Shown here: positions 31,363 through 37,990 of the stretch, piece after piece
How the letters are laid out: the number at the start of each line of letters is the position of its first letter
Numbering within the stretch: the first letter of the stretch is position 1
DNA from: a virus
Reading direction: 5' to 3' (one strand)
Virus record (IMG/VR): IMGVR_UViG_3300044818_000001
Coordinates: 1 to 45,457 of that record
DNA: 45,457 nucleotides
Program-made: the position numbers and the translations under genes
Notes under the pieces: generated by a model
Told to the model about the DNA's origin: nothing
Databases searched by the model: none
Seen by the model: the letters and a program-made list of their open reading frames with translations, nothing else

Positions 31363-31378
31363 TGTGACGCAGGCCACA
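31363..31378. promoter_or_regulatory. Second Crp-like site TGTGACGCAGGCCACA
   Basis: Same core as the 31181 site (TGTGACGCAGG then CCACAC), one base off a perfect palindrome, again directly after a stop codon. Two sites on either side of a short gene suggest cooperative or looping control of the 31-kb regulatory region. Confidence 0.55.
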
Positions 31379-31522
31379 CAAAGTCCCATGTTTAAAGGGT
31401 CTGAAACTGGGGATACTTCTTTTAGTTGGGTTTAGACACTTGCGCATCTAGCACATCGACTCGACGGAGCCCCAGCGACGGCGACGGTCGAACATGGTGC
31501 AACTAGGCGCCTACTAGTGGAC

Positions 31523-31552
31523 TTGACAGCGCATGCTAGACTGAAGTTAGGT
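31523..31552 (+). promoter_or_regulatory. Candidate promoter for the WhiB/replication operon
   Basis: TTGACA at 31523-31528, 18-bp spacer, TTAGGT at 31547-31552. A consensus-like TAGACT (31537-31542) is also present but is too close to this -35. It would start a leader of about 110 nt before the WhiB-like gene. Confidence 0.48.
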
Positions 31553-31633
31553 AGTGACAACGAAGGGGCCGACCCTAAGGGAGGTCCCAACGAATGTCCT
31601 ACTAATAGACAGGTTCAGGTCCCCTCCCTGGAG

Positions 31634-31646
31634 GTCGGGTCCCGAC
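31634..31646. promoter_or_regulatory. Palindrome GTCGGG-T-CCCGAC
   Basis: Perfect 6-bp half-sites around one base, 26 nt upstream of the WhiB-like start. Too tight to be a good RNA hairpin, so a protein operator is more likely; WhiB proteins often control their own genes. Confidence 0.45.
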
Positions 31647-31671
31647 AGTTCAACAGATAAGCGGGGAGAAG

Positions 31672-32178
31672 ATGAGCAACGGACCAGTCGTTCCACTACT
31701 ACGACCCACTCTGTGGGCTGTGTCCCACGAAGAGTGGCGAGATGATGCACTCTGTAACGGACTACCTGTCGAACAGTTCGAACTGTCCGATGATCTGACA
31801 CCGGACGATCAGCATGAGCTGATCGCTCAAGGTCTAAAGGTGTGTGCATCCTGCCCTGTCAGGCAGGAGTGCCGGACCAACTCCGGTGAACTGGATAGAC
31901 ACTGGACTACCCGAGGTGGACAGCCCCCGGAGGGGCTGTTCCCAGACTCGAAGACTCCTAGGTATCAGTTCCCTCAGGCTCGACCTGGAGGATTCCTTCC
32001 TGGTGGAAACACGGGACGGAAGCCCAAGGAGAAGTGCAAGCACGGACACATCAACTGGGCAGAGCCTGACGCCAGCGGTAAGCGTCGTTGCAAGACCTGT
32101 CAACTGGAGTACAACCAGCGTGGCTGGGCTGTACGCAAGGCCAAGCAGAAGGCCAAGATACGTGCTACGCTGGCTTGA
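31672..32178 (+). CDS. WhiB-like Fe-S transcription factor fused to a Cys/His zinc module
   Basis: 168 aa. Residues 20-92 match WhiB: DDALC (Cys28), CASCPVRQEC (Cys58, Cys61, Cys67), then TRGGQPPEGLF in place of the usual G[VI]WGG turn. These four Cys would hold a [4Fe-4S] cluster. Residues 121-150 form a second Cys/His module (KCKHGHINW, RRCKTCQLEYNQRG) like those beside phage HNH nucleases, ending in a Lys-rich tail. WhiB proteins act with the actinobacterial primary sigma factor, so this would reprogramme host RNA polymerase. TGATG overlap with the next gene. Confidence 0.88.
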   Translation: MSNGPVVPLLRPTLWAVSHEEWRDDALCNGLPVEQFELSDDLTPDDQHELIAQGLKVCASCPVRQECRTNSGELDRHWTTRGGQPPEGLFPDSKTPRYQFPQARPGGFLPGGNTGRKPKEKCKHGHINWAEPDASGKRRCKTCQLEYNQRGWAVRKAKQKAKIRATLA

Positions 32179-32999
32179 TGGAACACATCTCGTACTCCCA
32201 GTATCGCTCGTATACTAGCTGCCCCCGCTCATGGTATCTTGCCCGCCTGAAGGGCGGGGAAGACAAGCAGTCCTGGTACATTCCTATCGGCTCATCAGTA
32301 CATGACAAGATAGAGGCTCGCCTCAAGGGCGAGCCCGATCGTCCGATGGAAGACTACTTCTATCCGATCGTGTCCAAGCAGATGCGCATAGAGCCGGATC
32401 TTTCAGCCTGGTTGGCTGGAGGTCCGGAACATGCGCCTATCACCCACGAGAAGGCCCTTCAGAGGGCCGTAGACTGCTACGAGAAGGCCTTGCAGGAGCT
32501 GGAGGACATCGAGGTATGGGAGGTGGAGTACGAAGCCACAGGCAGGCTCCCAGGGCTTTCGGTTCCGGTGAAAGCGTTCCTTGACATCGTCGGAGAACAC
32601 AAGAAGAAGGGTCCTGTCATCTGGGATTGGAAGACGGGTAGCACCAAGCCTGACAACTTCCAACTCATCACGTACGCAGCACTGTTGAAGGTTCCCGGCG
32701 TAAGCGGGAACGATCACCCGTTCACTGAACATGGGTCCTTGCCCTTTAAGGGAAGGTATGTCATGCTCGCCCCCGGAGGGGCGAACACCCGGTACGTAGA
32801 CCTGTCCGACGTAGACCCTGCTGAGGTTGGCGCCAAGTATCAGACTGTGGTAGAAAGGATCGAGGGCAAGCACTACGAGACGAAGGCTGGGTTCAACTGT
32901 AGGTTCTGCTTCCAGGCGGACAACTGCCTGGTCAACTCGGGGATGACGAAGAGGGCCGTGTATTATGACAAGTCAACCGAGGAAGGGTATCCGTTCTGA
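32178..32999 (+). CDS. PD-(D/E)XK nuclease, Cas4/RecB-like
   Basis: 273 aa from ATG 32178. Opening SYSQYRSYTSCPRSWYL with Cys15 and GSSVHDKIEARL are typical of RecB/Cas4 exonucleases. Active-site order: Asp136 in FLDIVGE, Asp150-x-Lys152 in WDWKTGS, and the QxxxY motif at 162-166. Three more Cys near the end (CRFCFQADNC) complete a Cas4-like iron-sulfur site. Likely a 5' exonuclease in phage recombination or host DNA degradation. No cas genes or CRISPR array are present. Confidence 0.88.
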   Translation: MEHISYSQYRSYTSCPRSWYLARLKGGEDKQSWYIPIGSSVHDKIEARLKGEPDRPMEDYFYPIVSKQMRIEPDLSAWLAGGPEHAPITHEKALQRAVDCYEKALQELEDIEVWEVEYEATGRLPGLSVPVKAFLDIVGEHKKKGPVIWDWKTGSTKPDNFQLITYAALLKVPGVSGNDHPFTEHGSLPFKGRYVMLAPGGANTRYVDLSDVDPAEVGAKYQTVVERIEGKHYETKAGFNCRFCFQADNCLVNSGMTKRAVYYDKSTEEGYPF

Positions 33000-33115
33000 T
33001 GGCCTGCGTTGAGACCGAAGAAGACGAAGTCGCCTGCTGGTGGAGGTGCGAGTGCGATGCGTGGAACCTGGACGAAGAGGCCGAGTGTGCCTCTTGCGGC
33101 CTGTACTGGGAGTAG
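32999..33115 (+). CDS. RanBP2-like zinc-finger micropeptide, 38 aa
   Basis: ATG overlaps the preceding TGA. Contains WWRCECDAWNLDEEAECASC, close to the W-x-C-x2-C-x3-N-x6-C-x2-C zinc-finger pattern but with CxC in the first pair. Strongly acidic. Part of a series of Cys-rich micropeptides in this operon. Confidence 0.62.
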   Translation: MACVETEEDEVACWWRCECDAWNLDEEAECASCGLYWE

Positions 33116-33117
33116 CC

Positions 33118-33294
33118 ATGGGTGCGCGTGAGGACGACGACTACTGGAACAACAAGTACGCCGAGGCTTCGTGCTACAAGCACGAAGGCAGTGACATGTA
33201 CTACGATGAGGAAGAGGGCGAGTGGCTGTGCGATGACTGCCAGTCCGAAGCCGTCGAACGAGAAGACCAGACAAGGACGTACACGTATGGCTGA
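33118..33294 (+). CDS. Acidic Cys-containing small protein, 58 aa
   Basis: ATG 33118 with GGGAG upstream. Contains SCYKHEGSDMYYDEEEGEWL then CDDCQ, so Cys/His/Cys/Cys could bind zinc. Very acidic middle. Overlaps the next ATG by 8 nt. No family recognised. Confidence 0.65.
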   Translation: MGAREDDDYWNNKYAEASCYKHEGSDMYYDEEEGEWLCDDCQSEAVEREDQTRTYTYG

Positions 33295-33706
33295 GATTGA
33301 GATCCTGCTCCCGACTGTGCAGTACGGCAACGTGAAGGTGCGGGCTACGCCTGAGGAGCTGGGTCTTCATGGCATCGATAACTCCTACGAGCTGGGTGTA
33401 GCGGCTGCGGTCTATCTGAACCTGTTCTCGCAGGGCTTCAAGACTGGTGCCAAGGTGGACGTGAGCGCCCCTGTAAGCGCCCCGGAGAGCGAGGTGGACC
33501 GGGTCATCGACGAGACCCTGAAGAACGCTCAGAAGCTCGTACAGGACGGCCTTGGGGCTACTGAACTTGGTGAGGTGGATCAGGCTGTCGCCGATCTCGC
33601 TACCACCGAGTCCACGCCTCCCTGGAACTCCACGGTTGACAGTAAGCCGAAGCCGTGGGAGAGTGGAGAGACCGCCCCGAAGGCGGTCGTCTCCGAAGAC
33701 TGGTGA
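33287..33706 (+). CDS. Hypothetical replication-region protein, 139 aa
   Basis: Begins MAEIEILLPTVQYGNVKVRA. The N-terminal half is a beta-alpha domain, and the C-terminal half is a Pro/Ser/Glu-rich tail ending in acidic and aromatic residues (VVSEDW), as is common in ssDNA-binding proteins and their partners. Located between a Cas4-like nuclease and an SSB candidate, so a role in recombination or replication is plausible. Confidence 0.68.
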   Translation: MAEIEILLPTVQYGNVKVRATPEELGLHGIDNSYELGVAAAVYLNLFSQGFKTGAKVDVSAPVSAPESEVDRVIDETLKNAQKLVQDGLGATELGEVDQAVADLATTESTPPWNSTVDSKPKPWESGETAPKAVVSEDW

Positions 33707-34221
33707 TGGCGTTCGTTCGCAAGGGTGATCGAACGCTAGAAGAAGAAGCAGAACTAGACAAGAAGACACAGGAGATACTGGAAAATATGGCTACTCTCGA
33801 TGACCTGTTCGGCAGCAAGGCCAAGGGCCCGAAGGTCACCAACCTCAAGACCGTTGGCGAGTTCGTGAAGGGCGTCGTCAAGGAGATCGCGACCGACGCT
33901 CCCGTCTACGAGTGGGACGGGCAGAACAACAAGATGGGCTTCCAGAAGTACTGGGTGGACGGCAAGCCCAAGGGCGTGGCTGAGTCGGAGGCAAAGGCCG
34001 CCGGTCTCAACCCGGTTCACCAGATCATGATCACGGTCGAGACGAACGACGGTGACGTCCGCATCCCGGTCAACTCGAAGCAGGAGCGGGAAGCGTTCAA
34101 GCAGGCGATCATCGACGCTGGTGGTTCGATCGATCCGGGTGACATCATCGGCAAGAAGCTGACGGCACGTGAGGGCAACATCAAGACTCACGAGTTCAAG
34201 GTGACCAAGCAGGGCGCGTAA
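33706..34221 (+). CDS. Putative single-stranded DNA-binding protein, 171 aa
   Basis: The N-terminal acidic helix (TLEEEAELDKKTQEILENM) may be a leader region; an internal ATG at 33787 precedes ATLDDLFGSKAKGPKVTNLK. The remaining domain has alternating strands (VYEWDGQNNKMGFQKYWV, HQIMITVETNDGDVRIPV, IGKKLTAREGNIKTHEF) suggestive of an OB fold. Genomic position next to nuclease and helicase genes supports SSB, but similarity is not decisive. Followed by tRNA-like element 8. Confidence 0.6.
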   Translation: MAFVRKGDRTLEEEAELDKKTQEILENMATLDDLFGSKAKGPKVTNLKTVGEFVKGVVKEIATDAPVYEWDGQNNKMGFQKYWVDGKPKGVAESEAKAAGLNPVHQIMITVETNDGDVRIPVNSKQEREAFKQAIIDAGGSIDPGDIIGKKLTAREGNIKTHEFKVTKQGA

Positions 34222-34227
34222 GCGTCA

Positions 34228-34270
34228 GGGTGGATGGTCGCAGGACCGGTTCGACTCCGGTCCCACCCAC
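34228..34270 (+). ncRNA. Mini-tRNA-like element 8
   Basis: Acceptor GGGTGG/CCACCC (6 bp), linker ATGGTCGCAG keeping GG, T-arm GACCGG-TTCGACT-CCGGTC, then AC. It starts 7 nt after the upstream stop, as do elements 4 and 5, though it lies 7 kb away from them. No hairpin follows. Confidence 0.8.
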
Positions 34271-34297
34271 TCCAGTCATCAACCCAAGGAGATCCAC

Positions 34298-34411
34298 ATG
34301 TGTACAGACGGTAAGCAGCACGACCTGGTACCCTATCCTCCGGTCGTTCACCCGGACGGAAGCATGTCCCCTCGGATGCAGTGCGGCAAGTGCGGCGCGG
34401 TGTTCGAGTGA
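34298..34411 (+). CDS. Zinc-ribbon micropeptide, 37 aa
   Basis: AAGGAG 8 nt before ATG 34298. Ends MQCGKCGAVFE, a half zinc ribbon; Cys2 and His8 at the start may complete the site. Overlaps the next GTG by 4 nt. Confidence 0.62.
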   Translation: MCTDGKQHDLVPYPPVVHPDGSMSPRMQCGKCGAVFE

Positions 34412-34485
34412 GCCTGACCGAGGAGCAGGAAAAGGATCTCGATGAGATGGCCAAGCGGTTCGAGGAGACGAAGGGCGGCAAGTAG
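34408..34485 (+). CDS. Charged micropeptide, 25 aa
   Basis: GTG in a GTGA overlap. Product begins MSLTEEQEKDLDEMAKRFEE, a single highly charged helix, and ends KGGK. It fits the unbroken chain of overlapping small genes; function unknown. Confidence 0.5.
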   Translation: MSLTEEQEKDLDEMAKRFEETKGGK

Positions 34486-34653
34486 ATGGAAGGCATGATC
34501 CTTGGGTATCCACCCGAGCAGGCTGGACAGATCAGCGTCACCGCCACGAAGGAAGAGTGGATCGAGGTCATCCGTGCCGTGACCTACATGGCCCGGAATG
34601 ATGGCTCAGAAGTCTTCGTCAAGGAACTCGTTGACCAGGGAGTGTATGAGTGA
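34486..34653 (+). CDS. Hypothetical small protein, 55 aa
   Basis: ATG directly follows the previous TAG. Begins MEGMILGYPPEQAGQISVTA; later TKEEWIEVIRAVTYMARNDG and VFVKELVDQGVYE form helices. Resembles the next protein in its strand-then-helix layout, so the two may be distant paralogues. Confidence 0.62.
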   Translation: MEGMILGYPPEQAGQISVTATKEEWIEVIRAVTYMARNDGSEVFVKELVDQGVYE

Positions 34654-34832
34654 TGGACGAAGAGATCACGATCACGATGACACGACGCCAGTGGTGCGAC
34701 GTTGCGTGCGATCTGGAGTACCTTGAGTTCGTGCTCGGTGAGCGCAAGGTAGGATCCGGCGTGTCCATGAACCTGGAGCCCGGAACGATTCAGTTGTGGG
34801 CCGAACTGAACGACAAGGGTGTGGCGCCTTAG
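34653..34832 (+). CDS. Hypothetical small protein, 59 aa
   Basis: ATG overlaps the previous TGA; a GTG lies one codon upstream. MDEEITITMTRRQWCDVACD... has a strand then a helix (DVACDLEYLEFVLGERK). Its TAG overlaps the GTG of the ATPase gene, so the two are coupled. Confidence 0.62.
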   Translation: MDEEITITMTRRQWCDVACDLEYLEFVLGERKVGSGVSMNLEPGTIQLWAELNDKGVAP

Positions 34833-35686
34833 TGAAGACTCTCGCTCGACAGGTCAGGCGCGGCGTCTCCGCAGGAGAACCGCTGCCCAGTCCATGGCCT
34901 ATCTTCGATGAGAAGAAGATGTCGTTCCGTCGGGGATCGATCTCGATGATCGCTGGTCCTCCTGGTTCGATGAAGACCGTGCTCGCTTTGAACATCGTCA
35001 ACCAGATGGGGCCGAGCGTTCCCACGCTGTACCACTCCTCGGACTCGGATGACTTCACCATGGCATCGCGAACCCTCTCGATGCTCACCGGAACACCGAG
35101 TGATGAGACAGAGCTGTGGGTCATGGGCCAAAAGGCCCTGGCTTACGACACACTGAAGGACATGGATCACATCCGCTGGTCCTTCCGATCGTCTCCGACT
35201 CTCGAACACATGTGGCGGGAAGCGGAAGCTTTCCGTGAGCTGAACGGCGAGTACCCTCACCACACCGTGATCGACATCATGATGGACATCGACTACGAGG
35301 GTGCAGGAGAGCAGAACTACTGGGCACTGATGGCCGAACTGAAGGACATGGCACGTGAGCAAGAAACAGCGGTCACTATCGTGCACCATACTTCGGAGTC
35401 TGCAAAGGGTGGGTCTCCTCCCCCAAGGTCCGCGATCATGGGTAAGGCAAACCAGCTTCCAACTCTCATTCTCACTCTTTGGGGTGACGCTTACGCTGGA
35501 CAACTGGACATCGCGACTGTGAAGAACCGCTTCGGTCCTCAAGATCCGATGGGCAAGAAGTCCTTCAAGATGAGTGCCCAGCCTGCGATCTGCTTGATCG
35601 AGGAGATGGAGCAGCCTTCCCCGCCACTGTTCCATGATGGCGTCGACGTTCCCGTCGACGACAAGATCAATGTATGGGAGGACTGA
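34832..35686 (+). CDS. RecA/DnaB-like ATPase, probable replicative helicase or loader
   Basis: 284 aa from GTG 34832. Walker A AGPPGSMKT (41-49) is followed by a RecA-type core: YHSSDSDDFTMASRTLSML, HHTVIDIMMDIDY as Walker B, VTIVHHTSESAKGG, and RSAIMGKANQLPTLIL. This is the order in DnaB/RepA-type hexameric ATPases (AAA_25). Lacking an obvious N-terminal partner domain, it resembles a stand-alone helicase core working with the primase encoded 2 kb downstream. Confidence 0.82.
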   Translation: MKTLARQVRRGVSAGEPLPSPWPIFDEKKMSFRRGSISMIAGPPGSMKTVLALNIVNQMGPSVPTLYHSSDSDDFTMASRTLSMLTGTPSDETELWVMGQKALAYDTLKDMDHIRWSFRSSPTLEHMWREAEAFRELNGEYPHHTVIDIMMDIDYEGAGEQNYWALMAELKDMAREQETAVTIVHHTSESAKGGSPPPRSAIMGKANQLPTLILTLWGDAYAGQLDIATVKNRFGPQDPMGKKSFKMSAQPAICLIEEMEQPSPPLFHDGVDVPVDDKINVWED

Positions 35687-35817
35687 TGGCAGGAGAACTC
35701 ACATCCTGCGAGGAGTACGGTCATCTGTATGAACCGTGTTACGGTACCAATTCCTGCGATGATGACTGCAAGATCAGGACATGCGCCGACTGTGGCGACG
35801 AGTACGAGGAGGACTGA
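35686..35817 (+). CDS. Cys-rich micropeptide, 43 aa
   Basis: Contains CEEYGHLYEPCYGTNSC, DDDC and CADCGDEYEED: six Cys and one His, enough for one or two zinc sites. TGATG overlap on both sides. Acidic. Confidence 0.6.
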   Translation: MAGELTSCEEYGHLYEPCYGTNSCDDDCKIRTCADCGDEYEED

Positions 35818-35969
35818 TGGACGAGAGCAACGAACCTCTGGTTCTGATCACGGAGAAGGAGTACAACGAGTTGGTGACTGACTCGAAGTTCCTTCGGAAC
35901 CTGCGGGATGCTGGTGTCGACAACTGGGATGGCTATCACTACGGCTACTCCGGCATCGAGGAGGACTAA
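35817..35969 (+). CDS. Hypothetical acidic small protein, 50 aa
   Basis: Begins MDESNEPLVLITEKEYNELV, then SKFLRNLRDAGVDNWDGYHY. The ITEKEYNEL..D..FL..L..AGVDNWxGY pattern is seen in other actinophage small proteins as I recall, but function is unknown. Confidence 0.65.
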   Translation: MDESNEPLVLITEKEYNELVTDSKFLRNLRDAGVDNWDGYHYGYSGIEED

Positions 35970-36052
35970 TGTGGGGACACTGCCCGATCTGCGGGTGGCC
36001 CAAGTCCAAGTGCTGGTGCCCCGGCAACGGTGATCCGTGTCCCAAGCACTGA
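35969..36052 (+). CDS. Zinc-knuckle-like micropeptide, 27 aa
   Basis: Contains CPICGWPKSKCWCPGNG and DPCPKH: five Cys and two His in 27 residues. ATG overlaps the previous TAA; its end overlaps the endonuclease VII gene by 16 nt. Confidence 0.55.
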   Translation: MWGHCPICGWPKSKCWCPGNGDPCPKH

Positions 36053-36450
36053 AGAAGCCGTGTAAAGACTGTGGTTCGGTCACCCGCAAGGTGACCGCGC
36101 CCGGTCCACGTTGTGCCACCTGCCATAGGGTCCTCAAGAAGGCGCAGAAACGGGCCTCTCACGGCCGATGGATACTCAAGACCTACGGACTTACCATCGA
36201 GCAGTACGAGGCTCTCTATGAGGCGCAGGGAGGCGCGTGCTACATCTGCCGCAGAGCCAAGGGGATCAGCAAGCGGCTGTGCGTGGATCACGATCACGCC
36301 ACCGGCTTTGTCCGGGGGCTGTTGTGCAACACGTGTAACAAGTTCATCGGCTGGCTGATGGATTCCCCTGACGCTGGCTTCAGGGTCGGCGAGTATCTGG
36401 TGAACCCTCCGGCGTTCAAGGTGATAGGAAAGGTGAAGCCCGGTGGCTAG
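36037..36450 (+). CDS. Recombination endonuclease VII family protein
   Basis: 137 aa from GTG 36037. N-terminal Cys pairs (PCKDCG, RCATCH) precede YGLTIEQYEALYEAQGGACY, then CYICRRAKG (Cys68, Cys71), LCVDHDHATGFVRG (His85, His87) and LCNTCN (Cys97, Cys100). This is the standard Endo VII His-Me-finger core with a structural zinc. Such enzymes resolve Holliday junctions and branched DNA before packaging. Overlaps its neighbours on both sides. Confidence 0.92.
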   Translation: MSQALKKPCKDCGSVTRKVTAPGPRCATCHRVLKKAQKRASHGRWILKTYGLTIEQYEALYEAQGGACYICRRAKGISKRLCVDHDHATGFVRGLLCNTCNKFIGWLMDSPDAGFRVGEYLVNPPAFKVIGKVKPGG

Positions 36451-36634
36451 CACGACGGCTTACGTGGCCCTCTACTTCGGTGAGGATGATCCGAAGTTCC
36501 TCGAAGCCGTTGACCGGCTTCGCTTTGCAGCCGATCCTCCACTGGAGTTCGAGGAGATCAAGAAGATCCTCGGTCCGGTGTGGAACGTAGCGTACGACAA
36601 GGGTTACAGTGAAGGGAGCGAAGAATGGCGCTGA
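36443..36634 (+). CDS. Hypothetical small protein, 63 aa
   Basis: GTG 36443 with AAGGTGAAG upstream. Begins MASTTAYVALYFGEDDPKFL; contains PLEFEEIKKILGPVW. Acidic and mainly helical. Overlaps the next gene by 10 nt. Unknown. Confidence 0.62.
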   Translation: MASTTAYVALYFGEDDPKFLEAVDRLRFAADPPLEFEEIKKILGPVWNVAYDKGYSEGSEEWR

Positions 36635-36948
36635 TCGATGAGCAGGTCAACGCGTGGCTGCTGGAGAAGTTCTTGAACTCCAGCGACTACGACAAGTCGG
36701 TCTACGGTACGGCCGAGTCCATCAAGGTGGTCACCGTGGACATGGGTTGGGAGTGCGGCTGCTACTCCTCGTGGACTCGGGACGACAGCTTCGAGATGGT
36801 CGCGAAGTTCGGGTCCGACAGTGGCACGTTCGAGTGGAGGTACGGCTATTGGGCTGACTTCCCTTCGTTCATCACGGACCTGGACGAGTACATCAACAAC
36901 GAGGTGTGCAGCATCGAGAACAGGCGGGACGACGACGAATGGACCTGA
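36625..36948 (+). CDS. Hypothetical protein, 107 aa
   Basis: ATG 36625 with GGGAG upstream. Begins MALIDEQVNAWLLEKFLNSS; a beta-rich middle (VVTVDMGWECGCYSSWTRDD, then FEWRYGYWADF) and an acidic end. Overlaps the next gene by 10 nt. Not recognised. Confidence 0.68.
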   Translation: MALIDEQVNAWLLEKFLNSSDYDKSVYGTAESIKVVTVDMGWECGCYSSWTRDDSFEMVAKFGSDSGTFEWRYGYWADFPSFITDLDEYINNEVCSIENRRDDDEWT

Positions 36949-37124
36949 CCGATCTTGAGCTTGAGATCCTCAAGGACATGCTTGACGAGTGGGCCGACAA
37001 GGATCGTCACGGACTGCTCGAAAGCGAGTGGTCGTACGACAAAGAGGCGATCGCCGCAACAGATGATCTGCACGTGAAGGTGGTGGCCGTTGCGAGGGCG
37101 CGAAACATCTGGTGGGCGCGCTGA
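36939..37124 (+). CDS. Hypothetical helical protein, 61 aa
   Basis: ATG 36939 inside the end of the previous gene. Begins MDLTDLELEILKDMLDEWAD, all-helical and acidic, ending AVARARNIWWAR. Its end overlaps the primase zinc-domain frame by 35 nt. Confidence 0.62.
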   Translation: MDLTDLELEILKDMLDEWADKDRHGLLESEWSYDKEAIAATDDLHVKVVAVARARNIWWAR

Positions 37125-37488
37125 CTTCCCCCTCTACCCCATCGGACCCATCCTGGAGACTGCTGGTGGACAACCTGTGGTTGAGGGCTACGGATGGAAG
37201 CCCTATCGATGCCCGTTCCACGATGACTCCGACGCCAGTGCGTCGGTCAACACACAGAAGCAAGTCTTCAACTGTCACGCAGCCGACTGCCCCAAAGGCA
37301 ACGCTGTCCAAGTGATCATGCAATGGGAGCAGGTGACGTATCGTGAAGCTCTCGAAAGAGCAGCGACAATATCTGGAGCGAGCCTGGGCGACGTACAGTC
37401 CTCATCTGGGCGACGCGGAAGGATGGCTGGAGGGTCGAGGGCTAAGTCCGGAGTTCGCGGCCTCAAGAGGACTTGGCGTAGTCCGTGA
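37090..37488 (+). CDS. Primase zinc-binding domain (CHC2-like)
   Basis: Open from TTG 37090, which is the most likely start given GAAGGTGG upstream. PYRCPFHDDSDASASVN (Cys41, His44), VFNCHAADCPKGN (Cys62, Cys67) and VTYREALERA are typical of the zinc-binding domain of DnaG/T7-like primases that reads the template initiation site. The conserved part ends near residue 92. The remaining 40 residues overlap, in another frame, the start of the TOPRIM gene. A fused primase via +1 frameshift is possible. Confidence 0.75.
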   Translation: MRGRETSGGRADFPLYPIGPILETAGGQPVVEGYGWKPYRCPFHDDSDASASVNTQKQVFNCHAADCPKGNAVQVIMQWEQVTYREALERAATISGASLGDVQSSSGRRGRMAGGSRAKSGVRGLKRTWRSP

Positions 37489-37990
37489 TCCTCTGCCTGG
37501 GCATGAGCCTGCGCAAGGCTACCTCGCTATTCCGTACCTGACCAAGGCCGGTCCGGTCAACTTCGAGTTCCGGTGCATCAAGGATCACAACTGCAAGGAG
37601 ATCCCGAACCACACCAAGTACTACCGGCGCAAAGGTTCTGGGGTCAACATCTACGGGGTTCAGTCGGTCGCCTGGGCCACTGACTGGCTGGTCGTGACCG
37701 AAGGTGCCCTCGATGCTCTGACGTGGCAGCAGATCGGAGTACCTGCGCTCGGCATTCCGGGCGCAGAGAACTGGCAGGAACACTGGGCGAACTTGCTCGA
37801 AGACTTCAGTCGTGTATACTTGGCAGAGGACGGAGACACCGCAGGCAAAGACCTGTGGATCGCGATGTCCGAGCATGTCGACCAGAGCAACACGATGGTA
37901 GTCCGGGTGCGGATGCCTGACGGAGAAGACAGCAACTCTATGTACCTGAAGCAGGGCAAGGACTACCTCCTCGGAAGGATCAAGAAGTGA
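37343..37990 (+). CDS. Primase TOPRIM domain protein
   Basis: 215 aa from GTG 37343. N-terminal KEQRQYLERAWATYSPHLGD, YLERG-like GWLEGRGLSPEFAASRGLG and LAIPYLTKAGPVNFEFRCI are features of phage primases. TOPRIM motifs: VVTEGALDALT (Glu120), ALGIPGAENW, and YLAEDGDTAGKDLW (Asp163, Asp165). It lacks a zinc domain, which is supplied by the overlapping gene upstream. Makes RNA primers at the fork with the ATPase at 34832. Confidence 0.85.
   Translation: MKLSKEQRQYLERAWATYSPHLGDAEGWLEGRGLSPEFAASRGLGVVRDPLPGHEPAQGYLAIPYLTKAGPVNFEFRCIKDHNCKEIPNHTKYYRRKGSGVNIYGVQSVAWATDWLVVTEGALDALTWQQIGVPALGIPGAENWQEHWANLLEDFSRVYLAEDGDTAGKDLWIAMSEHVDQSNTMVVRVRMPDGEDSNSMYLKQGKDYLLGRIKK

Larger units (their letters stand above)
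31379..31671 (+). other. Regulatory gap upstream of the WhiB-like gene
   Basis: About 290 bases with no convincing gene. It is locally AT-richer (31385-31440) than its surroundings. It holds a TTGACA promoter candidate and a GTCGGG-T-CCCGAC palindrome, described separately. Confidence 0.6.

Noticed and set aside
32178-32999. A CRISPR Cas4 gene and a CRISPR system
   Set aside because: The nuclease is Cas4-like in fold, but no repeat-spacer array or other cas gene is present. Phages often carry such exonucleases alone.
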